The notes under the pieces: model-generated | Databases searched by the model: none | What the model was told of the DNA's origin: nothing | What the model saw: only the letters and a program-made list of their open reading frames with translations | Made by a program: the position numbers and the translations under genes | Shown here: positions 1-10,512 of the stretch, piece by piece | Layout: each line of letters begins with the position of its first letter | Position numbering within the stretch: the first letter of the stretch is position 1 | From: Saccoglossus kowalevskii | Lineage: Eukaryota; Hemichordata; Enteropneusta; Harrimaniidae | Direction: 5' to 3' | Assembly (NCBI RefSeq): GCF_000003605.2 | Contig: NW_003139318.1 | Span: forward strand, 381,048-423,498 | Length of the DNA: 42,451 nt

Positions 1-1220
1 ACAGTTGGAAATTAATTAAACGACAGGTATTTACTCACAAATACATGGCCAATATTTGTCCAAACTGTTGTTCTCCCAATTTAACAACTTGTAATGGTGG
101 CAATTAATTAAACATGACTTGTTTAATCATTTGACATCTTTCCAACTTACCAGCAGACAGCGCAAAAGAGAGTGTCATTATTGAGCTACAATTGTTAACA
201 GGAATTTGTCTTGGCATTAGGGTTAGGTCAGGTATGGTTAACGCAAATGGCAAACACCAAGTCGGTTCAGACTCAAGATGTACACTAACGGGGTATGGCA
301 TACATACAGTTTACACAAGAATAAAACACCGAATTGGCATTATTATTGACAATTGTGACTCAATAATGGAAATATGTAGTATATCTTTTTATATATACAC
401 ACTATATGTCATGAATAAATTAGCATAATTTAAAAAAATGCATAAAGTGTAGGTACTCCTTCTGGAATTATGCCGAATTGTAATACCATATATCATCGTC
501 GAATTCTGCGTTATCGCGTGGTATTTGAAACAGTTGGCAATTACCCAATTACCCAACCCAGTCACAACTCGGCGTACAAGAAATGTTTTACCAGCATTCG
601 TTTAGGTTTGTGTGGCGAAAGACAATCACCCAATGACCAAAGCTCACACAAGCAATATTATGGGTATATCATTTTTTCAAAATTCAACCACTATATTTCC
701 CTAAAAATCATATAGATGTGTGCATGGAATCATGGAAAGAAACGAGGTGCATTGCCGTGTGATAACTGTCATAAAGGTGATTGACAGGTCATACTTGTTT
801 ACAACTCTGGAAGGACAATTGGAAATCATTTCAACTAAGTATCCTGTGTGTTGCTGCTGTAATATTGTGAGACAAGTGATATAGGCTTCAATCATCATTT
901 TGGGAGATTTATGAAGTGCTCTATGATCCTGCTATCAGCGGTGCCCTCCAGAATAACAGCGTTCCTCTGCAAGCAAGACTCCTGTATTTGTTCGTTGTTG
1001 TGTTGACTGTCATCACTTTTAACATCCTTGAACTGTGACTTATCACCAATGGACACTGCCATAGACAATCCCCTATTTTAGTGAATTTATTCATTGTATT
1101 TTTCTGTGTTTTGTTTCTTGTAATTATTTTGAGAGGTATTAAAGCCACGAAATTTAACTTGATAATTTAGAGTATGTAAATGTCATTTCTAGTACTATTG
1201 TCGTGTTTACCCCATTCTAG
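1..1220. other. Intergenic, no gene seen
   Basis: AT-rich sequence with only short chance reading frames in all six frames. No recognisable protein motif, RNA gene or long repeat was seen. Confidence 0.5.
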
Positions 1221-1222
1221 CA

Positions 1223-1309
1223 GTGACAGATCCCCCTGTCCAGTGTGAGTACTGTGGGTTCCCTCTAAATAGCAATAAGCAGGCCTTACACTGTGACATT
1301 TTGTAGTCA
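1223..1309 (+). pseudogene. Possible Cys-rich (PHD-like) retroelement fragment
   Basis: One frame reads about 27 codons containing CEYC, then NSNKQALHCD, before a stop. A shifted frame continues as CSHKWDCD into the adjacent minisatellite. The C-x2-C ... N-x-x-x-A-x-x-C-D spacing resembles the Cys-rich finger found near the start of some LINE proteins. The stretch is short and already broken, so this is a weak call; chance similarity is a real alternative. Confidence 0.2.
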
Positions 1310-1311
1310 TA

Positions 1312-1400
1312 AGTGGGATTGTGATTTTGATTCGGATTGTGATTGTGATTCGGATTGTGATTTTAATTCGGATTGGAATTCTAATTCAGTATTGATTCTG
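1312..1400. repeat. Short minisatellite (GATTCGGATTGT-like)
   Basis: Five to six imperfect copies of a 12-18 bp unit built from GATTCGGATTGTGATT, decaying to GGATTGGAATTCTAATTC at the right end. Confidence 0.7.
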
Positions 1401-1611
1401 AATTTTGGTTCACTATCTATCTGGATTCTATTGTCAATAATCCTCTGACTAAATTAACTGTTTCATAACTGTTTAAGGCCCGGAGAACACTGTGTTGTCA
1501 AACCAGGTTGTACTGCCTGGTAGACATTAAATTAATTGTCTTATGTAATACAACTGGAACTTGAATTACACCTTTTCAGCATGGATATTGTTAACTCAAA
1601 GAGTATTTGTG

Positions 1612-1740
1612 AGGGTAGGGCGTGTGAGTGAGAGAAGAGTGAGAGAGAGTGTAACAATTTAAGAGAGAGAAAGAACGAGACCGCGGGAGAGAGAAGGTAA
1701 GAGAATATGAAGAAAGAGGGAAAGAGATAGTAAGAAAGCA
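1612..1740. repeat. Purine-rich (GA)n-like low-complexity tract
   Basis: About 130 bp made almost wholly of G and A (GAGAGAGAAGAGTGAGAGAG-type). The Ser/Leu-rich reading frames on the opposite strand are an effect of this composition. Confidence 0.7.
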
Positions 1741-2039
1741 TGAACTGGCGTGTTGAGGTTGCGTGCGGAAGCTAATAGTCAAAATAAAGGTATAGAACAG
1801 AGAAATGGCCGTGTGACAATTGGGTTATGAATCTTAGTGCATTATTGACAGGCAAAGCTTTGTATGTGTTTTCCAAATCGATCACAATGTTGTAAAGGTA
1901 GCTTTGTTGAAGCGTTATGAATGAGGAAGGTTATAGAAAGATTTTGAACTGGTAGGGCAGAAGGTGGAGAGAGCATTTCGCAATTTGCAGCTAGATTAGT
2001 AGTTATTTCGACCGATGGGTTAAGTAGTCTGAAGTTGAT

Positions 2040-2860
2040 AAGAGTTTTACATATATTATGTCTGCTTTTAATAAGGAGTCATCAATGTAACCAATATTGA
2101 CATGTCCCAATTTCCTAAGTGTGACATATGCAGGCTTTAGCAATTTTGTAGCCAATCTTGGCGCACATGTCAATCCATTGGTTTGATTGTTGATTTATCC
2201 AGTAGCTTCTGGATTTAACCTTCAATGCTGGGTTATTCAGGGCCATCAGCAAAGCAAATATGAGCACGACAAACCAAATCCAAAGTATTGTCTCATCACC
2301 TGTAATTGTACTCCACATGCAATGAATGTTTTGTAGTCTGCTTGAAGATCTCTATATTGTTGACGTCTGTAGCTACGTTCTCTTCCTCCTCTGAATCTTG
2401 CACCTCTCATGCCTTTAAATCGAAGGCCTTTTGTGGTTCCACGTGTACCAGTTGTGCTTCCCTGCCTTGTTCACATTCTTTAACCTACCTGATTACATCA
2501 TCTCCATATGCAATGTCTGTAAATAGCACTGATGTGAAGCATAAATAAAAATAGTCAAATAATTTCTCATGCAATCTCGTCTGCATAAATTTAACAAGTA
2601 GTTTGCATGACCTAACATGATCTAGTAAGTTTTAGTGGTTTACATTCATTAAACCATGACAGTTTTCTGGTCTATTATAATTCTTAAGTCATCATATTTC
2701 TCGTCCGAAATTCCTTTACGGAAAAGACCATTAATTACGTCAGCAAGGTCATCATCGACGGCCTCATCACATCTCGCTTTAATCTTTGAATAAACCAGTA
2801 CATACGATAGCGACAACATCGCCGCTGTCCTCCATGTTGGCGTTGTTTTTGTTGTTATTC
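2040..2860 (-). pseudogene. DIRS-type retrotransposon relic (gag + RT)
   Basis: Read on the - strand, three blocks fit the order of a DIRS-family retrotransposon. First is a gag-like stretch of about 46 codons (2786-2649) with LADVINGLFRKGISDEKYDD, ending in a stop. Next is an Arg/Gly-rich stretch (about 2475-2320) with GLRFKGMRGARFRGGRERS, as at the end of DIRS gag. Last is a reverse transcriptase piece (2182-2060) with TNGLTCAPRLATKLLKP and the palm motif YIDDS at 2089-2075. The blocks lie in different frames, have stops between them and are closer together than in a full element, so it is internally deleted and dead. The right end lies within about 30 bp of the homologous promoter of copy A. 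DIRS elements move with a tyrosine recombinase; no recombinase part was recognised here. Confidence 0.7.
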
Positions 2861-2885
2861 AAATCGGAAACTGTCTCTTTGCGCC

Positions 2886-2996
2886 ATGAGTGCATCTATA
2901 GTGCATCTGAAGATGACTATGTGACTGGGGATGTGTGTTCGTTGTACATGACAAATTTACTTATTATATGCTTTCCATACCACAGTATTAAAGAAA
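2886..2996 (+). promoter_or_regulatory. Promoter-proximal/5' UTR block of copy A
   Basis: Sequence from CCATGAG through TAGTGCATCTGAAGATGACTA to the start codon is shared with the equivalent positions of copies B, C and D. Copy A loses the match at about 2886, where the DIRS relic begins, while B-D keep several hundred more bases. A pyrimidine-containing ACAG occurs 9 bp before the ATG (and in all copies just before it), which would fit a 3' splice site of an intron in the 5' UTR. No upstream donor was identified. Confidence 0.5.
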
Positions 2997-5900
2997 ATGA
3001 CTTGTTTCACAAACCCACCACTTACGTACTTCCAACCCCCAGATGGTGGATGGGGATGGTTTGTGACTTGCAGTAGTCTGACAGTTCGTATGCTGACAAT
3101 GGGAGTCTTTGCACATGCCGGTGTACTCATCGTTGCACTGAAATCAACTATGGTCAACAATTCTGTCGTGGAGATTGTTTTAGTCACCTCTTTGTATTTC
3201 GTATTTTTGTTTTTCATGGGTACGTATAAAGTATATTTGTTATTTCTATCGTGGGTGATTTAGGGTAATTTCACACTCTGTCACTATAACCTGGAATTTA
3301 GTATCATAAAGACCAATCATATGGTATTTTGACAGGTCCAATTGGTATTTATTTAAATGACAGATATGGCACAAGGCCTACTATGCTTATAGGGGCTACT
3401 TTATCAACTATTGGGTTGTTGCTGAGTTCCTTTGCTTTCAATATGTATTATCTGTACATATCATACGGGGTCATAACAGGTAGGTAATGTCAGTGTTATT
3501 GTCATCAATTATTCAATTGTTATAATATTTTAGAGAAAACCACTCTTTCTTTACTTAAATATATTGCAGTTTTTGGCAAGTGTATGAATGTATGTAACAC
3601 TATATTGGTTATCTCTGCCATGTCGACAGTTAATGTGCATAGAAAAATGCATATGCAGAAGCGTTGTACCATATTCACTGCACGTTAACCATGATTCTAT
3701 TTGCATTTAAATCCATCATTTCTCTCAGGTAGTACGTTCGGTTCGGTCATATAAAGTTTTAGCACCTAAGATACAAGTTTTCCAGAAGTTCAATGGGTTT
3801 ACTTGTGGTTTGTAAGTGTTCCTATGCAGGTTTAACTAAATCATGGCTTTTATCTGTCTTTCCAATACATTATAGGTACTGGTCATGGATTTTTGAATGC
3901 CACGAGTTTACCGATTCTGTCAAAATACTTCGACAAATATTTTGCTACTGCAACTGGGATTGCCTGTGTTGGGACTGGCCTGGGTTTTTTTATTTTTCCA
4001 CCGATGACTCAGTTTTTTGTTAGTAAATACGGTTGGCGCGGATCGTTTATAATTTTATCTGCGATCAACGCCAATACTTTTGCATGTGCTTCTGTTATGC
4101 GTCCAATCATTGTGACTAGTCAAGAACAAGAAAAGAAAAACACAGGCAAGACAAGTGATGGTCGTTTTGAAAGAATACTTCAAGGCCTTGGGTTTCGACT
4201 GTTGTGTTCAAACCATAATTTTGCTTTGATGATATTGGGCAAGTTTGCGGGAGGCATAGGATTTTTAATTTTACTCTCACTCATCATACCTTATGCAGTT
4301 GATATTGGAACTCCTGAACTGAAAGCATCATTTCTAGTTACATCAGTAGGCATCGCCAGCCTCTCAATCAGACTTGTTCAAGGATGGATTGTGGATAAGG
4401 CATATATACGACCAATTTGCATTCTGCCGATACTTATGCTCACTATGGGAATTGCGCAACTAACAATTGCTTTAACAACGATGTTCCCTGTGTTGATTGT
4501 TGCGTGTGTCTCTATTGGAGCTTGTGATGGGATATACGTTCCTGTTCATTATGTCTGTTTGAAAGTAATGGTAGGAGCAAGAAATTATTCTCTTGCAAAT
4601 TCGATGCCATTGTTAGTAATTGGAGTTGCGGGAGTTCTAGGTTCACAGTTTGGAGGTATGATGTTTTTTTCTCTATTGAATTTAAACAAGTAAGTTCACC
4701 AATTTATTTTTTATGTTCGTTTTCCTAACTGGCATTCTCAATATAAATCTATCCTTTCTTAAAATTAAACATTTTTAATAATAACATTGAATATATTATA
4801 TTTTTAAACAACGATGAGATCTCAACCCACATAATCTATTTTTTTCATGATGCCAATATGCTTCATGACAAATACCGACTCACATTTGAATACTCTATGA
4901 CACAAGTCACGTACCTTGACCTTGATCTATATAAAAGACAACGCTTCCATAGTCTGAATATACTAGACGTGAAAACGCACACCGAGACAACGGAAACATT
5001 TGAATATTTGAAACGTAACTCTTGTCACCCTACATCAGTATTCAAAGGATTTATTAAAGGCGAAACTATTTAGTATGCTCGTACATGTAATAATGTAAAC
5101 GATTTCTTACATAAACGTAATTTATTAATTGAAAAATTGCGTGAAAGAGATCACACAGATAATGATATCAATAGATACTCTTCAATTAATGAACATGACA
5201 ATCGTATCTCACATTTACGTGAAACAATGCCTGATAATGAAAGGCAGGCAATATTCACAACTACGTTCAACACGTATATACAAGGGGACAAGTACAGAAT
5301 AAATGATCAGTTTCTCTGTAACATTTTTTTCAAATCCTCCCCTTATTGCATTTCGTAGAAATACCAAATTGAAAGATAAATTTACAAGTTCTACTCTACG
5401 TACTGACAAGCTCGTGAAAAACGACACACCAAACGACGAAGAATTACTCTCCATGTTAACTAAATTGTTTAATGAAAGTAATAAAGTAAACGTCGAACTC
5501 TCTGAAAGGTAAATAAAACGAACGCTTCGGTCAAGTACTGATCAAGTATTCAACATAAAACCCGAAACAGCACCAGTACACTAGTGAATAATCCAATTAC
5601 GGATAAATTTGAGTGCTGTATCGACATAGGCTTTCATCGTATTCAGTTTCGTATTCCAATATTGTTTCCGTGTTTACTTCTATCACACCTGAAATATTTT
5701 AACACGGAATGATACATCTGTTACGTATTTAGTCAACTAATGCAATACTGCACTTAGTCGGTGAGATGTTCGACAAGTCACCACTCCCATCGATATATAT
5801 ATGTAAAAGATGTTTGTTCTATTTCATTGTGGGCTTCGGCAATGTCAACAAACTTTCTTTTCAAATGTATTTCTCTATAATTCTTTTTTTATAATTTTGA

Positions 5901-6188
5901 TCCAAATTTCCTCCAGGCTCTAGGCTTTGATCAACCTACGTGAAAATCTGGGACATAATTATGTGCGTTTGATTGATAGTGTTTACTTTACTAATAATGT
6001 ATTAAAGAATGCCTTATCATTATTATCTCTGGACAGGTTGGATATATGATAACACGGGCAGTTTTAAGATAGTATTTTATCTCTGCGCCATATGTAATCT
6101 TGTGGCGGCTTTGCTGTACTGTATCATCGCTTTCAGGGAACACAGAAAAGAATCACAAGCAGAGGAAACAATGAAAGTCGATACCTGA
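2997..6188 (+). CDS. SLC16/monocarboxylate transporter-like, copy A
   Basis: Four exons: 2997-3219, 3336-3479, 3876-4655, 6037-6188. All introns are GT-AG in phase 1 (116, 396 and 1381 bp), giving 432 aa without internal stops. The major-facilitator SLC16 family moves monocarboxylates or related small solutes across membranes and normally has 12 TM segments. Family marks are PDGGWGW at residues 15-21 entering TM1, NDRYGTRP after TM2, and YFDKYFATATG at about 140-150. A hydrophilic loop (EQEKKNTGKTSDG, about 206-218) separates the two halves. A membrane Arg at 288 (LSIRLVQGW) matches the TM8 Arg of MCT1, but the Asp found four residues earlier in MCT1 is Ser here. The ATG was chosen because all four copies share MTCFTNP. 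The tail is REHRKESQAEETMKVDT. Intron 3 holds a Penelope-like relic. Substrate cannot be inferred. Confidence 0.92.
4858..5512 (+). pseudogene. Penelope-like retroelement RT relic in intron 3 of A
   Basis: The frame from 4858 reads FEYSMTQVTYLDLDLYK, then THTETTETFEYLKRNSCHP and FKGFIKGE. It stops at a TAG (5071-5073) and resumes in the same frame with YARTCNNVNDF and LIEKLRERDHTDNDINRY. After a frameshift near 5330 it gives NPPLIAFRRNTKLKD, the typical end of the RT region in Penelope-like elements. Homology of intron 3 with copy C stops at about 4850, marking the left insertion edge. The GIY-YIG endonuclease that usually follows is absent. Same strand as the host gene, spliced out with the intron. 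Confidence 0.72.
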
Positions 6189-7395
6189 CTCTGCAACCGG
6201 TTTGGCGGAATATCATTAGTTTGCGGCTCTACGTATGGGTCATAATTTTGCTCCAAAGGGATTCATCTTCCCAGATTAGCCAAATCACAATTTGTGATTG
6301 TCCTGGGTTTTAAAGTTGTATATGTATATGTGTATAATATGAACAGATTAACAGTGATTGCAGAGATTGACATTAAATCAAATGTAATTTTGCTCAACAT
6401 CACATTGACTTCGATATGTAACAATAACCAGTGCGTTCCCATTTAGCTGGTAATTGAATACATAATCATTTTACATGACGTTTCGTGTGGTACTTGACCA
6501 GTAGCATAATTATATAAACTCAATATGAACATGCTTACAAATATTCCAAGAAAAATTTGGATTACAACACGATCTAAATCCCACTTTCCTTTGCATTTAA
6601 TGCTGCAACAGCAAATTTTCCTTTGATGTTTGTGATCTGTCATGCAATTAGTCAGTGCATGAACAGCTCTTCAATTACTGTGATTTATTTCCTGTTAATG
6701 TATGCCCTGTAGACAATAGTATCACTCCGGACTGTAGACAAGTTATGATGGGCACTCAGAAACTTCCAAATGTATTTTTTTTAACACAACTGATTTAGAT
6801 GTTTTGATTACAGTTACAAATTATCTATTCACATTATTGAATACAGGATATGGTAGTTATTTTTATTATTTTGGAATATTTTAATTTAAAAAAATAGAAC
6901 ATTACATCACCGCAACATTTGAAATAATTGCAGGTGCAACTAAAATCCTACGAATGATTATTTTGTATTTCTTGATCACAAATTGAACTTTCCGACAAAA
7001 AATTAAGTCTTTTTCTCATATTGGCGAACCAGGTATTCGCTTTTTTTTCTAATTAAACTATTTCTATATTTATTTACAATTGTTATTTACAATTTAAGAC
7101 TGTTTTATTTCAGTGTACATTTATTAATTGACTGAACAGTTTGTGATTATTTACTGTTTTGTTGATTGATGTTCGTTTGCCCCAAAAGAGCTTGATCCTC
7201 CTATAGGTAACAAATCCTATTATATTTTGACAGAAAGTTCTGTAGGTTTACCGTATTCTGTATCATTGTTTAAACTTTGGTGTGCCTGATTAGCTAACTG
7301 CATTATATGGTCAACATTCTACATTCCGGGCAAATACACACGCCCGCTTGTATCATATTTTTGTTATGTATATTATTCTGTTGAATAAAAACAAT
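6189..7395 (+). other. 3' UTR / 3' flank of copy A
   Basis: No gene. The first part matches the 3' flank of copy B (to about 14440) and more loosely that of C and D. The last part (about 7250-7390) matches the D 3' flank at 31700-31830 on the other strand, including an AATAAA. This suggests the ancestral duplicated unit ended near here and that the 3' UTR may be about 1.2 kb. Confidence 0.5.
7384..7389 (+). terminator. Candidate poly(A) signal of copy A
   Basis: AATAAA in the context TTCTGTTGAATAAAAACAA, retained almost unchanged downstream of copy D (31721-31716 on the - strand). Confidence 0.4.
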
Positions 7396-7769
7396 ATATG
7401 CCCCTGTATCCTTTCTTCAGAACTCTTACAGATACACCCCGCTTAGAAGGCAATGTAAAAACATGAATAGCACGGTTAATTTATACATAGGAAGATATGT
7501 GCTAAATATGGGACTGGCAGACACCCTAAGTTTAATACTGTAAATGAAGGTCAAGTGTGTTTGAATCAGAGTATATTAGCTATATGAGATTCTAGAATAT
7601 AAGATTTTTTGAATAGTGATCACCTATTGGTCTGCATTCAGAGTATAATGTCATGTCATGTCATTATTTAAAGATTCAGTATCATGTGTGTTCATCAAAT
7701 TCATGATTTTAAATAGAGACTTATAATGTTTATAATGTAAACAGACGGTGAACATTTCCAGTGTTGATT

Positions 7770-7772
7770 TAA

Positions 7773-7843
<71 letters not shown>

Positions 7844-7846
7844 AAA

Positions 7847-7880
<34 letters not shown>

Positions 7881-7890
7881 AAATAAATAA
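7770..7890. repeat. (AAAT)n microsatellite
   Basis: About 30 near-perfect AAAT units at the left edge of the duplicated upstream block of copy B. The same repeat sits at the same edge in the C and D blocks. Confidence 0.95.
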
Positions 7891-8750
7891 CAATTATGAA
7901 AAGTATCTCCCATTTAACGCGTGATGGCGCATTTTAATAAAGTGGGTGATCGCAATCCGAAAAAGCCCACAATTTTTTAATTCAAATAATGCATATATGC
8001 TGTTCCATACCCACCTAACAGTAGTAACTGTCATTTACTATCTTGGAATACCATAAACATATACATTACATATACATTTTTATATTGTATTAAACATTTA
8101 ATGATAAAACTCAAGTTGGCAATTAATTATTGCACATTTGTGTAGTTTATTAAAAACTCAATAGTTAGATACATTTTATATACTTAATATAAAAATGAGG
8201 AAACAAAATACGAACTTGCTTGCAATAATACGTCACAAATCAAATGGCCACTCTTTTCTGAACTCGTTTTACAGTCATTTACAATGGATTGTATACAGCT
8301 TCCGTATATCGAATCCTAACCTGGGAAGTGATTGTACACCAGTTGTCTTAGTTGAACTAGGGGTAATTTTGTAGTTCAATCGATTCTTTATAATTATTTA
8401 GTATCTGAAAATAGCAGGAATTCAAAGAGTGATCAAAGTAACATCAACTGAGGGCGCCCGACAATAAGGTCAAACAAGAACAGAGTTCAGTAACCTAGAC
8501 GGTCTTTCACATTGGCGATGGCTACGGAGTGTGTACAGCTCCAGGCAATTACTGAACCAACCGTCTAATTACGATATGTACACGTAGTATAAAGTGAGTA
8601 AGTACCTGGCGTTAGCATTTGTGAAACCATACCATAGAGTGGAGTTTCATGCAAACGAATGAGTAAAGGCTCCACCATGAGTTGACAAGCCTGTTAACTC
8701 GCGGTCGGCATTGTTCGAGTATTTTATAAACAATGGTGGACAAAACTATG

Positions 8751-8797
<47 letters not shown>

Positions 8798-9065
8798 CAT
8801 AAGGGAATAATAATGACTTCTCTCAAATTACAATTAGGGCTGTATTTTCCCTTTCAACTTGGCTGTTATATATTTGCCCAGGTTTTGTATGTGAATACAG
8901 GCTCAAAATACAGATAATCTCCAGTCAGGCTTTCCGGGTTCAATCAAAGGTCGGCTATGCTTAGCTACATTTAAATCAGTCAAACCAAATTTAAAATGAC
9001 AACAAGCACATACTAGTTACTTGTCTCAGTGACCTAGATTCTTTCATCGTATATAACTCTATTAA
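7891..9065 (-). repeat. Duplicated upstream block U, copy near gene B
   Basis: About 1.2 kb homologous, inverted, to 24181-26144 and 38250-39531. Recognisable shared stretches are the GGGCGCCC-containing segment near 8453, the CCAGGTACTTAC segment near 8610, and the segment around ACTAGT...CTCAGTGACCTAGATTCT (about 9014-9043). On the - strand it has a TATA-like TATAAAAT (8728-8721), a 37-codon open frame (8678-8565) and, inside that, CCAG/GTACTTAC, which looks like a splice donor. The orientation is away from gene B. An (AT)n run interrupts it at 8752-8792. Confidence 0.75.
8752..8792. repeat. (AT)n microsatellite
   Basis: Uninterrupted alternating TA run of about 40 bp inside block U upstream of gene B; absent from the C and D versions of the block. 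Confidence 0.95.
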
Positions 9066-9880
9066 ATTTCTACAAAACAGGTTACAAAATAAAAATTTGC
9101 TGGAAAGATATGTATGTGAAATACTTCTGACCAAAAAAGCATGTAAACACATAGATTTGTCCGGGCTTCTGTCAATATTGGGGAATTCAGCAATCGTATA
9201 TTAGCTTTATATGTTGGTAGGCTAGTCCAGTATGTAATAGAGTACATTTTGATAACTAAAGCTTTGTGGGGAGAATGGACGGTTCGCTGTCAGTCCATTC
9301 GACCTGTGCTCCCCTCGTCATCAATCGAGCTGACGTTATTTTCGACTCATACCTCGTTGCTCTGATGTTCCTTCCTACTCAAAATAGTTCTTACCTTACA
9401 TAAACACCAGCAAGCAAATTGCAAAGTTTCTGTTTTTAGATATTTATTCACCTTGTCATGCATCGATCGTGGCTCTACCTTCAGTATTCCCAGAAATGCA
9501 GCCAGTTTTGTGTTTAATCAGGAGTTGCCCAAATCTACAGGTCACTAGTACCTGTCAAAAACACGACGTAATTTCAATACATTCTCACATATCACGTTTC
9601 AGATAAACTCATATAGCAACCATATGATTTGATTGGTGGCATGAGAACTTCAATGGTCCAGGCACTCGATTCTAAGTTTTGACTTATGAAGTGGGACATC
9701 TTAGTCAGCCAGTGTAATTGTTAACTTCGAAGTTAACTCAAACTCTAATCCACACGTATCGTGGATTTAGCTGTAAATGTAACAGACACAGCTGTGTTTA
9801 AAACCAAAAATACTCTTATGTTTTATTGAAAATCGAAAAAGTATCAACTTGTCGGGGATGTGCATCAGAACCACGTAGTT
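9066..9880. other. Intergenic spacer, no gene seen
   Basis: Lies between block U and the conserved upstream flank of copy B. It has no clear match to the spacers found at the same place upstream of C or D, and no protein or RNA gene was recognised. Confidence 0.4.
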
Positions 9881-10027
9881 GAATTACTGGGGTACTGGAA
9901 ACATGTTTACATGGTCATAACGTAACTTGCTGAAACAACAGAAGTCTTACAAGTTTACTTGTACTGTATATTGTACAAACATCCCTATAGCTTGTCCCAA
10001 AATTGTGCACCTCGCATCATGCGTTTT

Positions 10028-10045
10028 CTGTGGATTAATCCACAG
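10028..10045. promoter_or_regulatory. Perfect 18-bp palindrome with GGATTAATCC core
   Basis: CTGTGGATTAATCCACAG is its own reverse complement; a third GGATTAAT follows at 10047. The GGATTA/TAATCC core is the known preference of K50 homeodomain (Otx/bicoid-type) proteins. It lies about 470 bp before the start codon of copy B and is not seen upstream of C or D. Function is inferred only from the motif. Confidence 0.35.
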
Positions 10046-10199
10046 TGGATTAATATTGATTTATTTGTGTTATAAGAAGATTGTGTGTGAGGCGGGTGAA
10101 CCCTACATCACTCGCTACATTATCAGTTCATTGAAAACGTGGTTATGCACGGCTGTAATTTATCGACATCATAGAAATCCGAAATCCTACAACTGACCG

Positions 10200-10512
10200 T
10201 CAGTGCACCCGACTGTGCACGACTTGGTACATTAGTGTGGTGTAAAAACGTGGTGTACACGGCTATTATCTAACTAGTTGATACCGAAGACGTTTGTGTA
10301 TGATTGTGTATGCTGTATGGATAGAAATCGTTGACAAATCCCCACCTACATCCTACAAGTGTCCACCTCACTTCATGAGTTGTATTACCATAGTGCATCT
10401 GAAGATGACTATATGACTGGGGACATGTGTTCTTCATACATAAAAATCCTTCCCTGATTTACAGTTTTGCAGAGTAGGTTTAATGTATGCATTTTATACA
10501 CACAGTAAGAAA
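10200..10512 (+). promoter_or_regulatory. Promoter-proximal/5' UTR block of copy B
   Basis: Shared with the upstream regions of C and D (and the last ~110 bp with A). Common stretches include AACTAGTTG, the ATAGAAATCGTTGACAAATC block, AGTGTCCACCTCACTTCATGA and ACCATAGTGCATCTGAAGATGAC (from 10387). It ends in CACAGTAAGAAA directly before the ATG, which could be a 3' splice site of a 5' UTR intron. Confidence 0.5.

Noticed and set aside
1541-1782. Ser/Leu-rich frames on the - strand
   Set aside because: Result of the purine-rich tract.
10483-10512. Ten-residue N-terminal extension of copy B
   Set aside because: It crosses the conserved ACAG splice-site-like sequence and has no counterpart in the other copies.
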